From positions 1 through 42,801 of the forward strand of contig CAVJTH010000019.1 of the NCBI GenBank assembly GCA_963652365.1: DNA of 42,801 nucleotides, read 5' to 3'. Shown here one piece after another: positions 16,031 through 23,946 of this stretch (the first letter of the stretch is position 1; each line of letters begins with the position of its first letter). The notes under the pieces were generated by a model. It did not search any database. It saw only the letters and a program-made list of their open reading frames with translations, and had not been told where the DNA came from. A program made the position numbers and the translations under genes. Source of the stretch: Hallerella sp963652365. GTDB taxonomy: Bacteria > Fibrobacterota > Fibrobacteria > Fibrobacterales > Fibrobacteraceae.

Positions 16031-16630
16031 ATGCCAATCAATTATCTCGAATTGCCGATAGGACCGAAATATCCATACGAAGTGGATTGCGTGGTCGAAA
16101 TTCCCAAGGACACGAACGTCAAGTACGAATATGACGAACGTTACCATGTCTTTCGCCTGGATCGCTGCCTCTTGTCTTCCATGAGCTACCCGTGCAGCTA
16201 CGGGCTCATTCCGAGCACTCGGGCCGACGATGGCGACGCACTGGACATGCTGGTCTATTGTTCCGCGCCTCTTGCCACGGGGACCGTCGTTTCGTGCCGC
16301 GCCGTGGGAGTTCTCGACATGACGGACGGCGGAAAGAAGGACTACAAGGTCCTGGGCGTCCCGCTCTACATTCCGCATCCGATTCGGGACTTGCAGGATG
16401 TCGATCCGATGTTCCTCAAGATTACGCGCAACTTCTTCCAGTATTACAAGGAGCTGGAAGGCAAGTCCGTGGAAATCGGGGAGTGGCTCTCCGCCGACTT
16501 TGCCCGCGAAAAGATTATCGAGGCGCACAGGAATTTCTTCGCCACCCAGGTCCAGACGCCGGAAGTCCGCTACCAGGAGCCGGAAGCCCAGTCGGAGTAC
16601 AGCCCCAATTCCGACCTGATGATGATCTAG
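16031..16630 (+). CDS. ppa: Inorganic pyrophosphatase, family I
   Basis: A 199-residue soluble pyrophosphatase that hydrolyses PPi and drives biosynthesis. Family I features are visible: FRLDRCLLSSMSYPCSYGLIPSTRADDGDALDMLV, then DYKVLGVPLY, and FFQYYKELEGKSVEIGEW near the end of the fold. The signature DGDxxD has Ala where most enzymes have Pro (DGDALD). The aspartates that bind metal are kept, so activity is likely. The last ~20 residues extend beyond the usual end. It is followed by a strong bidirectional terminator. Confidence 0.95.
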   Translation: MPINYLELPIGPKYPYEVDCVVEIPKDTNVKYEYDERYHVFRLDRCLLSSMSYPCSYGLIPSTRADDGDALDMLVYCSAPLATGTVVSCRAVGVLDMTDGGKKDYKVLGVPLYIPHPIRDLQDVDPMFLKITRNFFQYYKELEGKSVEIGEWLSADFAREKIIEAHRNFFATQVQTPEVRYQEPEAQSEYSPNSDLMMI

Positions 16631-16653
16631 GATTCGTTTCGCCAAACAAGAAA

Positions 16654-16676
16654 GCCTCGCCACGGCGAGGCCTTTT
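16654..16676. terminator. Bidirectional Rho-independent terminator between ppa and yebC
   Basis: GCCTCGC (16654-16660), loop CACG, GCGAGGC (16665-16671), then CTTTTCT. In reverse it is followed by TTTCTTG. It serves convergent ppa and yebC. Confidence 0.85.
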
Positions 16677-16696
16677 CTGTCTTGTCACGGAGAGGA

Positions 16697-17446
16697 TTAG
16701 CCTTCGGCGGCTTCCATGTCTTCGTCGCTGATTTCCGCATTGTGATAGACGTCCTGGACATCGTCGTCGTCTTCGAACTTGTCGAGGAGCTTCAGGAGCT
16801 TCTGGGCGTCGGCGTGGTCGAGCTTCACCGGGTCGTTCGGGACGTAGGAGATTTCCGCGCTGAGCATTTCGATGCCCGCGGCTTCGAGCGCCTTGGTCAC
16901 GGCGTCGAAGGATTCCGGCGACGTGGAAATTTCATGGACGTCGTCTTCGGTCGCCATGTCGTCCGCGCCGGCTTCGAGCGCTACGTCCATCACCTGGTCT
17001 TCGGTATACTTGGACGCATCGACGTCGATCACGCCCTTGTGGGTGAACGCCCAGGCGACGGATCCCGCTTCGCCGAGGCTTCCGCCGTTCTTGTTGAAGA
17101 TGTTGCGGATGTTGGAAACCGTGCGCGTCTTGTTGTCCGTCATGCACTTCACGAAAATCGCGACTCCTCCCGGACCGCGTCCTTCGTAGATCGGTTCTTC
17201 CATGATGACGTCCTTGCCTTCGCCGGTTCCCTTGGCGATTGCGGACTCGATGTTCTTGGCCGGAAGGCTCTGGCTCTTCGCCTTGAGAATGGCCGCGCGG
17301 AGACGCGGGTTCGCGTCCGGGTTGCCTCCGCCGAGCTTCGCGGCGATAGAGATTTCCTTAATGAATTTGTTCCAGGCCTTTGCGCGCGCGACGTCGGTTT
17401 TCGCCTTCTTGCGCTTGGTGGTTGCCCATTTGGAATGTCCGGACAT
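16697..17446 (-). CDS. yebC: YebC/PmpR family protein
   Basis: A 249-residue cytoplasmic protein of the YebC/TACO1 family. Members act as translation factors for difficult proline stretches and were earlier described as transcriptional regulators. It starts with the signature MSGHSKWATTKRKKAKTD. It has GGNPDANPRLRAAILKAKSQ and NIESAIAKGTGEG, and EEPIYEGRGPGGVAIFV, all in the normal order. The length is normal. The start has CCGAGG upstream, and a TATCTTTG box lies 33 bases before the ATG. It is a single-gene unit between ppa and the amidase. Confidence 0.96.
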   Translation of the reverse strand: MSGHSKWATTKRKKAKTDVARAKAWNKFIKEISIAAKLGGGNPDANPRLRAAILKAKSQSLPAKNIESAIAKGTGEGKDVIMEEPIYEGRGPGGVAIFVKCMTDNKTRTVSNIRNIFNKNGGSLGEAGSVAWAFTHKGVIDVDASKYTEDQVMDVALEAGADDMATEDDVHEISTSPESFDAVTKALEAAGIEMLSAEISYVPNDPVKLDHADAQKLLKLLDKFEDDDDVQDVYHNAEISDEDMEAAEG

Positions 17447-17479
17447 ATATACCTCGGTGGTTCAAAATTTTCTATGTCC

Positions 17480-17487
17480 CAAAGATA
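17480..17487 (-). promoter_or_regulatory. TATCTTTG promoter box of yebC
   Basis: Read on the minus strand this is TATCTTTG, 33 bases upstream of the ATG. The leader contains ACCACCGAGG, shared with the ychJ leader. Confidence 0.55.
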
Positions 17488-17573
17488 GAATTCTACCGCG
17501 CCGTCGAGTTGAAGATCTTGCAAAAAAAACTTCGAAACGCGCCAGGCAAGCGACAATTCCGTATGGGACGAAA

Positions 17574-18794
17574 TCAGTGCGAAAGAGTCTTCAGGTATTC
17601 GTCGATCGCCTTTCGGTATTCCTCGACGCCGATGGCGATTCGCCTTGCCATGTCCTTTTGGCCCTTTTCGGAATTCATGTAGCGTTCCTCTTCCGGGTTG
17701 CTGATAAAGCCCAGCTCGACAAGCGTTGCCGGCATGAAAGCCCCGACGAGGACCATGAAGCCTGCGCCGCCCGCTCCGGAACCCTGGCGGGGAATCTTTC
17801 CGCCCTCGTATGCCTGGATGAGCTTTTCGGTGAACGTGTAGCTCGCTTGCTTGTACTGTTCGAGGCGCGCCTGGATCTTGAGCCAGTCGAGCGGAGAAAG
17901 CTCGTCCTTGGAATTCTTGTCTCCGTAGAGCGAGGCGACCTTGTTTTCGCGCCGGGCGATTGCGCGGTCCTCTTCGCTTTCCGGATCCCGCAAGACGTAG
18001 ATGCGGAATCCCTTGGCCTTGGCTCTTCGCGCCCCGTCGATGGAATTGCAGTGCAGGCTGATGAAGAGGTCGCCGTTCCAGCGGTTCGCTATCTGGGGAC
18101 GCTCGGAAAGCTGGATGAACTTGTCCGTGTTGCGGGTGAGCTTGACGCGGAAACCGCGGCTTTCGAGTTCCTTTTCGAGCAGCTTCGCCACCGAGAGCAC
18201 GATATCCTTTTCGTTGGAAAACTTTCCGATTGCGCCCGGATCCTTTCCGCCGTGGCCTGGATCGATGACGATGTTCTTCACTTCGCGGGAGCCGGCAGGC
18301 GCTTTCTTGCTTTGCGGAACAGCCGATTTCCCGGATGCCTTCGCTTGCCTGGAGACGTTCGCCTGTACGGAATCTCGCTTCGCCTGTACGGAATTCGAAA
18401 CGGGTGCGACTTTTTTTTCGGGAATCTTTTCCGCTATCAGAGTGCCGGAGAGGGAATCGATCGAATACTTTCTGGAAAAGGCCTTCGCGAAAATTTCCAT
18501 GGTCTCGTGCGCGGGAACCCAGATGGCATCGTCTTCGAAGATCGTGGGGACGGAAAGCCTGACCGCCTTGCCGTTCGCGAGGAGATAGGGAAATCCGACG
18601 ACGAACGAACAGGAAAAATCCCTTCCCTTGGCGGTGAAATGCCTTTCGATGGGCTTGAACTCGGTAACGAGACCCTCCGACCGGGCGAGCGAATCTATCT
18701 CGATCATCCACGTTCCGTCTTTCATATGCACACGGGCGCTTGCGGACGCTTCGACGAAAAGGCCCGAAAGAAGAAGGAGAAACGCGAAAATCAG
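17574..18794 (-). CDS. amiC: N-acetylmuramoyl-L-alanine amidase (AmiC type, Amidase_3)
   Basis: A zinc amidase that cuts the peptide from N-acetylmuramic acid in peptidoglycan, for example at division. A signal peptide (FAFLLLLSG ... ASASA) is followed by an N-terminal domain that looks like copper-amine-oxidase/AMIN-type beta repeats, then a Lys/Ala/Ser linker. The catalytic domain has DPGHGG (H181), E195 in NEKD, H248 in SLHCNS and catalytic E360 in VELGF. The start is uncertain: no ATG, GTG or TTG gives a normal signal peptide. I chose CTG at 18794, which overlaps the smpB stop as CTGA in the style of other junctions here and has AAGGCGG upstream (406 residues). An ATG at 18887 would overlap smpB by 97 bases. 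Residue numbers assume the CTG start. Confidence 0.9.
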   Translation of the reverse strand: MIFAFLLLLSGLFVEASASARVHMKDGTWMIEIDSLARSEGLVTEFKPIERHFTAKGRDFSCSFVVGFPYLLANGKAVRLSVPTIFEDDAIWVPAHETMEIFAKAFSRKYSIDSLSGTLIAEKIPEKKVAPVSNSVQAKRDSVQANVSRQAKASGKSAVPQSKKAPAGSREVKNIVIDPGHGGKDPGAIGKFSNEKDIVLSVAKLLEKELESRGFRVKLTRNTDKFIQLSERPQIANRWNGDLFISLHCNSIDGARRAKAKGFRIYVLRDPESEEDRAIARRENKVASLYGDKNSKDELSPLDWLKIQARLEQYKQASYTFTEKLIQAYEGGKIPRQGSGAGGAGFMVLVGAFMPATLVELGFISNPEEERYMNSEKGQKDMARRIAIGVEEYRKAIDEYLKTLSH

Positions 18795-19267
18795 TGCCTT
18801 GCCGCCTTGACGATGCGGGCGATGGCTAGTTTCGTGTCCCGCGCGATGATGTCCGCGCGTTTGTCCCTGTTGTCCTTGCCTCGGCATATACCTACTTCGA
18901 TCTTGACGTATCGATTCTTGAAATACAGTTTGAGCGGAATGAGCGTAAGCCCCTTGAGTTCCGTCGCCTTGCGCATCTTCTGGATTTCGGAAACGTGGGC
19001 GAGCAGCTTCCGCTTGCGCTGAGGGTCGTGTCCAAAACGCTTGGCGAAGGAGTAGTCGTCGATGTGCGCCCCGATGAGCCAAAGTTCGTTCTTGTCCTTG
19101 GACACGTCGATCCATGCGTCGTTGATGTTGCATCTTCCGTCGCGGATGGACTTTATCTCCGAACCGACCAGCATGATTCCCGTTTCGAAGCGTTCATCGA
19201 CAAAGTACTGGTGCTGCGCCTTGCGGTTTACGATTGTCGGCGTCTTGGGCGAATCTTTTCGGGTCAT
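18791..19267 (-). CDS. smpB: SsrA-binding protein SmpB
   Basis: A 158-residue partner of tmRNA in trans-translation (ribosome rescue). It shows IVNRKAQHQYFVDERFETGI near the start, then LVGSEIKSIRDGRCNINDAWI, and HDPQRKRKLLAH in the middle. The C-terminal basic tail contains GKDNRDKRADIIARDTK. Length is normal. The start overlaps the stop of the HU-like gene as ATGA. The tmRNA gene itself is not in the window. Confidence 0.97.
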   Translation of the reverse strand: MTRKDSPKTPTIVNRKAQHQYFVDERFETGIMLVGSEIKSIRDGRCNINDAWIDVSKDKNELWLIGAHIDDYSFAKRFGHDPQRKRKLLAHVSEIQKMRKATELKGLTLIPLKLYFKNRYVKIEVGICRGKDNRDKRADIIARDTKLAIARIVKAARH

Positions 19268-19575
19268 GGCTCTTTGTCCCGGGTTTCGAGAATTCTGTTG
19301 AGTTCGCGGCTCGCTTCGAAGACGGGGCGAACCTGGGTCTTGACGGTTACCGATTCTCCGGTGCGCGGGTTTCTTGCCGTATGGGCGTCGCGCGTCTTGA
19401 GCTTGAACCTGCCGAATCCGCGAATTTCGATGTTCTTGCCGTCGGCGAGCGCCTTGGACACCGCATCCAGAAAGCTTTCCACGATGACTTTCGTATCGAC
19501 CTGCGTGAAGCCTATCCGCGAAGCGATTTCTTCGACCAGGTCCTTTTTCGTGATGTTCTTTCTGGAGCCTGTCAT
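19264..19575 (-). CDS. HU/IHF family DNA-binding protein
   Basis: A 103-residue nucleoid protein. It has the HU fold order: ITKKDLVEEIASRIGFTQVDTKVIVESFLD (helices), then IEIRGFGRFKLKTRDAHTARNPRTGESV, which contains the beta-arm tip RNPRTGE, then a short extra tail. The pattern GFGRF fits IHF-like members, but alpha and beta subunits cannot be told apart. It lies between obg and smpB with a 2-base gap upstream and an ATGA overlap downstream. Confidence 0.93.
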   Translation of the reverse strand: MTGSRKNITKKDLVEEIASRIGFTQVDTKVIVESFLDAVSKALADGKNIEIRGFGRFKLKTRDAHTARNPRTGESVTVKTQVRPVFEASRELNRILETRDKEP

Positions 19576-19577
19576 GC

Positions 19578-20573
19578 CTACTTGCCCCAGCCCTTGTACT
19601 TCTTGTGCCTGTCGGGAACCATGTCGGAAAGCGACTGGGTGAGTTCCCGGATACCTTCGCCGGAAAGCGCGGACGTGACGATGAACCTTTCCTTCTTGGC
19701 CTTGAACTTTCTGACCGCGCTGTCGATGCCCAGGTCGGACTTGTTGAGGGCGATGACGTAGGGCTTTTCGACAAGCTTCGGGTGAAAGTTCTTGAGCTCC
19801 TTGCGAAGCGTCTGGAACTTTTTCCAGGCGTCATCCTCGTAGGCGTCGATGACGAACAGTAGCGCGTAGGTGCGCTCGATGTGCTTGAGAAATTCGTGTC
19901 CGAGCCCCTTGCCGGAACTCGCCCCGTCGATGAGGCCCGGAATGTCCGCGACGACAAAGGAATGCGACGCGTGGGAGACGATGCCGAGGACGGGTTCGAG
20001 GGTCGTAAACGGGTAGTCGCCGACCTTTGGCCTTGCCGAGGAGATCTTGTTGACGAGCGACGACTTGCCCGCGTTCGGGAATCCGACAAGTCCGATATCG
20101 GCGACGAGCTTCAGTTCGAGAAAGAGTTCCCGACGTTCGCCGCTCTGTCCGCGGGTCGCCTTTTCGGGCCCCTGTACCGTGGGCGTCGCGAAATGGACGT
20201 TTCCCAGTCCGCCGCGTCCGCCCTTGGCGGCGATCCAGCGCTGGCCCGGTTCGGTGAGGTCCGCGAGAATGTGCCCTGCGGAATCCTTGACTATCGTGCC
20301 GCAGGGAACGTCGATGACCAGATCCTTGGCCGATTTCCCCGTGCAGCGGGCCGCTCCGCCGTCTTCGCCGTTGTCCGCCTTGTAGATGCGGTGGTTTCCC
20401 ATGTCGAGCAGGGTCGTGTACTGTTCGTTCGCGCGCAGGATGACGCTGCCGCCCTTGCCGCCGTCTCCGCCGTCCGGACCGCCCAGGGGAACAAACTTTT
20501 CCCGGCGGAAGCTGCAGAGTCCGTTGCCGCCCTTGCCCGAGCGCACGTCGATTGTCTTTTCGTCTAGGAACAT
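19578..20573 (-). CDS. obg: GTPase ObgE/CgtA
   Basis: A 331-residue GTPase linked to large-subunit maturation. The N-terminal Obg fold starts MFLDEKTIDVRSGKGGNG and is Gly-rich. The G domain has GFPNAGKSSLVNK (P-loop), DIPGLIDGA (G3) and NKSDL (G4). It ends shortly after the G domain, so it lacks the long C-terminal extension of E. coli or the OCT domain of B. subtilis. The start is the ATG that begins the Obg fold; an open frame runs further upstream but lies inside argC. It overlaps argC by 10 bases. Confidence 0.96.
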   Translation of the reverse strand: MFLDEKTIDVRSGKGGNGLCSFRREKFVPLGGPDGGDGGKGGSVILRANEQYTTLLDMGNHRIYKADNGEDGGAARCTGKSAKDLVIDVPCGTIVKDSAGHILADLTEPGQRWIAAKGGRGGLGNVHFATPTVQGPEKATRGQSGERRELFLELKLVADIGLVGFPNAGKSSLVNKISSARPKVGDYPFTTLEPVLGIVSHASHSFVVADIPGLIDGASSGKGLGHEFLKHIERTYALLFVIDAYEDDAWKKFQTLRKELKNFHPKLVEKPYVIALNKSDLGIDSAVRKFKAKKERFIVTSALSGEGIRELTQSLSDMVPDRHKKYKGWGK

Positions 20574-21538
20574 GTGAGTCCGATTCCTTCGTCGAGTCCG
20601 AGCGCGATGTTCATGTTCTGGATGGCTGCCCCGGATGCGCCCTTGCCCAGATTGTCCAGGGTGACCGTAATCTGCAGCGCCTTGCCCCTTCCGAAGACAT
20701 GGATGCGCGCTTCGTTTGTACCGTTGCATTCCGTCGGGTCGAGAGATCCCGCGTCGAGCGTCGGTTCTTCTTCATAGGGGAGCACCTTGACAAAGCGGGA
20801 ACCTGCGTAATGCTCCGCGAGAATCTCTTGCAGGTCGCTTGCCGAAACGCTTCGTTTGAAAGAGCTCGGGACGATTGCCGTGGAAACCGCCATGCCCTTG
20901 TAGTAGGGCCCGACGATCGGGTTGAAGATCGGGGGATTTTCGAGCCCGCAGATTTTCTGCATTTCGGGAAGGTGCTTGTGGTGATGCCCGAGCGCATACG
21001 GCCGCGGGGCGAAAAGCCTTGGCGACATTCCCGGGTGGGAGACCTGTGCGCCTTCCGCTTCGTAGCTCGCGATCATCTTCTTTCCGCCGCCCGAGTATCC
21101 GGTGAGGCTGTAAGTCGAAAGCTCCGCGTCCTTTCCGAGAATCCCTTTCGAAACGAGCGGGTAGATGCCGAGGATGAATCCCGAAGCGTGACAGCCCGGG
21201 TTCGCTATCCGCGGATTGCGCTTTACCGCTTCGCGGAAGTCGCGGGAAAGTTCCGGAATGCCGTAAGCCCAGCCGGGGTCTGTCCGGTGCGCGGTCGATG
21301 CGTCGATGAGTCGCGTCTTCGGGTTCGTGCAGAGAGAGGCGCTTTCGATTGCGGCTGCGTCGGGAAGGCAGAGAAACGTCACGTCGGAATCGTTGATCAG
21401 ACGCTTTCGCTCTTCGGCATCCTTTCTGAGTTCCGGGGCGATGCGCAAGATTTCCACATCGTCCCTTCTCGACAGGCGCTCATAGATTTGAAGGCCGGTC
21501 GTTCCCGCCTCGCCATCGACGAATACGCGAAATTTCAT
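20564..21538 (-). CDS. argC: N-acetyl-gamma-glutamyl-phosphate reductase (short type)
   Basis: A 324-residue NADPH-dependent enzyme of arginine synthesis that reduces N-acetylglutamyl phosphate to the semialdehyde. The N-terminus KFRVFVDGEAGTTGLQIYERL is the nucleotide-binding part. The catalytic Cys is C116 in NPGCHASG. GYSGGGKKMIASYE and HHHKHLPEM follow. The overall form fits the shorter type 2 ArgC (AGTTG instead of GASGYTG). The start ATG has GAGG at good distance; an in-frame GTG at 21547 is too close to that site. No other arg genes are here. Confidence 0.93.
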   Translation of the reverse strand: MKFRVFVDGEAGTTGLQIYERLSRRDDVEILRIAPELRKDAEERKRLINDSDVTFLCLPDAAAIESASLCTNPKTRLIDASTAHRTDPGWAYGIPELSRDFREAVKRNPRIANPGCHASGFILGIYPLVSKGILGKDAELSTYSLTGYSGGGKKMIASYEAEGAQVSHPGMSPRLFAPRPYALGHHHKHLPEMQKICGLENPPIFNPIVGPYYKGMAVSTAIVPSSFKRSVSASDLQEILAEHYAGSRFVKVLPYEEEPTLDAGSLDPTECNGTNEARIHVFGRGKALQITVTLDNLGKGASGAAIQNMNIALGLDEGIGLTCS

Positions 21539-21571
21539 GCTTTGCACCTCGCTTGCCCTCGCGGACGAATA

Positions 21572-22072
21572 CTACCTGTCCTTGCCGCAGCACTTCTTGT
21601 ACTTGAGTCCCGAACCGCACGGACACGGATCGTTGCGACCGACGTCCGGGGTCGTCTTGTGGATGGTCGAGGGCTTTATGGTGCGTCCGTCGTAGAAGAG
21701 CCATGCGCCCTTGACCTTGTGGAATTCGGAAAGCTCGTGATGCTCGCGCGCTACGGGACCCTGCTTGTACTTGCAGACGAATTCGACCCAGCCGATGTTC
21801 CTTTCTTCTTCCGTCTTCGTCTGGAGAATCTGGATGCCGAGCCACTGGGAACGCTTGCTCCATTCCTCGACGCTCTTTTCGTCGTAGTCCGTCTGCTGGG
21901 AAGGGTCGAGCGATTCCTTGAGCCACTTGACCTCGTGCTTTGCGTAGGCGGTATAGCGGGAGCGCATCAGGGCTTCCGGCGTGGGGGCGAGAGCGAGTCC
22001 CTTGATGAACGGTTCGCAGCATTCGGAATAGGACTTTCCGGATCCGCACGGGCAAAGATTTTCTTCTGCCAT
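21572..22072 (-). CDS. YchJ family SEC-C motif protein
   Basis: A 166-residue UPF0225/YchJ-type protein. A SEC-C zinc motif stands at each end: CPCGSGKSYSECC at residues 7-19, and CPCGSGLKYKKCC near the C-terminus. Between them is a YchJ central domain (ALMRSRYTAYAKHEVKWL, WLGIQIL, VEFVCKYKQ). SEC-C motifs bind zinc and often ribosomes or SecB-like partners; the exact role is not known. It is first in the operon with argC, obg, HU, smpB and the amidase. CCGAGG serves as ribosome site. Confidence 0.93.
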   Translation of the reverse strand: MAEENLCPCGSGKSYSECCEPFIKGLALAPTPEALMRSRYTAYAKHEVKWLKESLDPSQQTDYDEKSVEEWSKRSQWLGIQILQTKTEEERNIGWVEFVCKYKQGPVAREHHELSEFHKVKGAWLFYDGRTIKPSTIHKTTPDVGRNDPCPCGSGLKYKKCCGKDR

Positions 22073-22112
22073 GGTAATTCCTCGGTGGTTCGTGACCAGA
22101 AACGTGTTTCTT

Positions 22113-22120
22113 CAAAGATA
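22113..22120 (-). promoter_or_regulatory. TATCTTTG promoter box of the ychJ operon
   Basis: Read on the minus strand this is TATCTTTG, 40 bases upstream of the ychJ ATG and just beyond the stop of the upstream methyltransferase gene. The leader shares a 12-base word with the yebC leader. Confidence 0.55.
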
Positions 22121-22126
22121 GCTATG

Positions 22127-22750
22127 TTAATCCTCGGCCTTTTTCAGGAGCCAGAATTCTTCCTTGCCTTTTCGGTCGGGAACGCTTTCCTTGGCGGGGA
22201 TTCTTTCGATGACGTCGAAAATTCCGCCGAGACGCGCCATCAGCTCGCCTTCGGAAGTCGGATGCGGAGGTCCTTGCAGGGTGTTGCCGTTCAGGAACGG
22301 ATAGAAGAACGCGATGACCATGCCGTCGTCCTTGAGCATCTTCTGCCACACTTCGAAGCATTCGTCGCGGCGTCCCGGGTGGATTCCCGTGAACGTGCAG
22401 TAGTCGTAGATGATGTCGAACTGCTGGCCGCCCTTTTTCGGATCCTTGGGGCTGAGCTCGAACAGGTCGAGATTCAGCGACTTGAAGTTGTCGAGCTTTC
22501 GGGAAAGCCGGTCGAGTTCATCGACTGCGGTCGGCGCGAAATCCACGGCGAGAACGTCGTGTCCGCGCTTTGCCCAGGCTTCCGCGTCGTAGCCGTAGCC
22601 CGCGCCCGGGACGAGCACGCTTCCTTCCTTGGGACAGCGCGGGTCCTTGAAAAATTCGATCAGGGCCGGCGTGGCCTTTTTTAAATTCCAGTAATCCTTG
22701 TGTTCCGTGTAGAGATTTTCCCAGAACTCAGGCAGATTCTGTGTCAGCAT
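22127..22750 (-). CDS. TPMT-like SAM-dependent methyltransferase
   Basis: A 207-residue cytoplasmic class I methyltransferase of the thiopurine/thiol methyltransferase superfamily. It has PEFWENLYTEHKDYWNLKKATPAL at the N-terminus. The SAM site VLVPGAGYGYDAEAWAKRGHDVLAVDFAP follows, then DIIYDYCTFTGIHPGRRDECF. These match the TPMT fold, whose members methylate thiols, halides or tellurite. The true substrate is unknown. It overlaps the end of rlmN by 23 bases, so the two are co-transcribed. Confidence 0.87.
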   Translation of the reverse strand: MLTQNLPEFWENLYTEHKDYWNLKKATPALIEFFKDPRCPKEGSVLVPGAGYGYDAEAWAKRGHDVLAVDFAPTAVDELDRLSRKLDNFKSLNLDLFELSPKDPKKGGQQFDIIYDYCTFTGIHPGRRDECFEVWQKMLKDDGMVIAFFYPFLNGNTLQGPPHPTSEGELMARLGGIFDVIERIPAKESVPDRKGKEEFWLLKKAED

Positions 22751-23825
22751 GGGCTACCTTCTGTTGTTTTTTGTAAGCGAGCTGTCCGCAGGCGGCAAGG
22801 ATGTCGCGACCGCGCGGATTTCGGATGGTGATCTGGATTTCCGCAGCCCGGACCTTTTCGAGGAATCTTTCCACTTCCTCGGCCGTGGGGGCTTCGATGT
22901 TCGGATCGTCCATCTCGTTCAAGACGATGGCGTTTACCTTGCAGCGGCGCGGCGCGCAGATCCTTATCAGTTCTTTCGCTGCCGTGTCCGTGCACGTGAC
23001 GCCTTTCATCAGGACAAATTCGAATGTCACGTAGTTGTCGGTTCGCCGCGTGTATTCGTCGGTCGCTTCGAGCAGCCTTTCGATGGGCCAGACCCGGTTG
23101 ACGGGCATGACGGAGCTTCTCGCCGCGTTGTTCGTGCTGTTGAGGCTTACCGCGAGGCAGCAGGGCGTGTTCCTATCGACCAGTTCCTTGATCTTCGGGA
23201 CGACGCCGCTCGTGCTCACGGTCATCTTCTTTCGTCCCAGGTTGAAGAGCTTCTGGTTGTGGAGCGTGCAGCACGTACGGTGGACGTTTTCGAGGTTGTT
23301 CAGCGGTTCGCCCATGCCCATGAAGATGATGTTCGTCACCTGGGCGGGCTTTCCGTCGGCGTCGATTTCGCCGGTCGCCTTCAGGTAGTCGTTGACGCGG
23401 ATGATTTCTTCGAGGATTTCGCCGGCTTCGAGGTTCCGGATGAATCCCATCTTGGCCGTTCGGCAAAAGGCGCAGTTCTGGGCGCAGCCGATTTGCGTGG
23501 AAACGCACACGGAAAAGCGTCCGTTGGTCGGGATGAGGACCGTTTCGATGTACTGGTCGTCCGCGGTCCTGAAAAGCCACTTGACGGCGCCGTCAACGGA
23601 GACGAGATGCTCGACTTCGGCAAGGGAACGGATGGCGAAAGCCCGGGCGAGCTTTTCGCGCGTCTGTTGCGGAATGTTCGTCATCTGGTCGTAGCTCGAA
23701 ACCTGGCGGCAGAAAAGCCAGTTCTCGATTTGGTCCGCGCGGTAGGACTTTTCGCAATTGGCGGAAAGCCACTCCTTGAGTTCATCCACCGTGAGGGATT
23801 TGATATCTTTGTATTTGTTCGTCAC
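22728..23825 (-). CDS. rlmN: 23S rRNA (adenine-C2) methyltransferase RlmN
   Basis: A 365-residue radical-SAM enzyme that methylates A2503 of 23S rRNA and A37 of some tRNAs. The radical SAM cluster is C114, C118 and C121 (CAQNCAFC). Family segments include DELKEWL near the start, IFMGMGEPLNNLENV, and RKKMTVSTSGVVPKI. SLNSTNNAARSSVMPVNR follows, and the C-terminal IRNPRGRDILAACGQL contains the catalytic Cys. The start is GTG at 23825, with no ribosome-binding site and a TATCTTTG box only 7 bases upstream. Confidence 0.96.
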   Translation of the reverse strand: MTNKYKDIKSLTVDELKEWLSANCEKSYRADQIENWLFCRQVSSYDQMTNIPQQTREKLARAFAIRSLAEVEHLVSVDGAVKWLFRTADDQYIETVLIPTNGRFSVCVSTQIGCAQNCAFCRTAKMGFIRNLEAGEILEEIIRVNDYLKATGEIDADGKPAQVTNIIFMGMGEPLNNLENVHRTCCTLHNQKLFNLGRKKMTVSTSGVVPKIKELVDRNTPCCLAVSLNSTNNAARSSVMPVNRVWPIERLLEATDEYTRRTDNYVTFEFVLMKGVTCTDTAAKELIRICAPRRCKVNAIVLNEMDDPNIEAPTAEEVERFLEKVRAAEIQITIRNPRGRDILAACGQLAYKKQQKVAHADTESA

Positions 23826-23832
23826 CGAAAAG

Positions 23833-23840
23833 CAAAGATA
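23833..23840 (-). promoter_or_regulatory. TATCTTTG promoter box of rlmN, near-leaderless
   Basis: On the minus strand TATCTTTG ends 7 bases before the GTG start. No ribosome site fits between, so the mRNA may begin at or next to the start codon. Confidence 0.55.
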
Positions 23841-23910
23841 GCAATTTTCGCCTGAAATGTAAGGAATAAAGAGAATGGAAAATTCTCGCTAGCGGGAAAA
23901 ATCGGGAAAA

Positions 23911-23934
23911 GAAAAACTCCCACAGGAATGGGAG
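23911..23934 (-). terminator. Rho-independent terminator of the AT-rich small-gene cluster
   Basis: On the minus strand CTCCCA, loop TTCCTG, TGGGAG is followed by TTTTTC. It lies 12 bases after the stop of the 26-residue gene and upstream of the rlmN promoter. Confidence 0.85.
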
Positions 23935-23946
23935 CTTTGGTTATTT

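Noticed and set aside
14648..16663. 671-residue open frame on the minus strand
   Set aside because: It is antisense to the Omp85 and ppa genes and has low-complexity Arg-rich content.
18795..19133. Long N-terminal extension of the amidase frame
   Set aside because: It is an out-of-frame reading of smpB (Arg/Gln/His-rich) and would place the signal peptide deep inside the protein.
20552..22684. 710-residue open frame on the plus strand
   Set aside because: It is antisense to argC, ychJ and the methyltransferase, all clearly real. No motif and no ribosome site.
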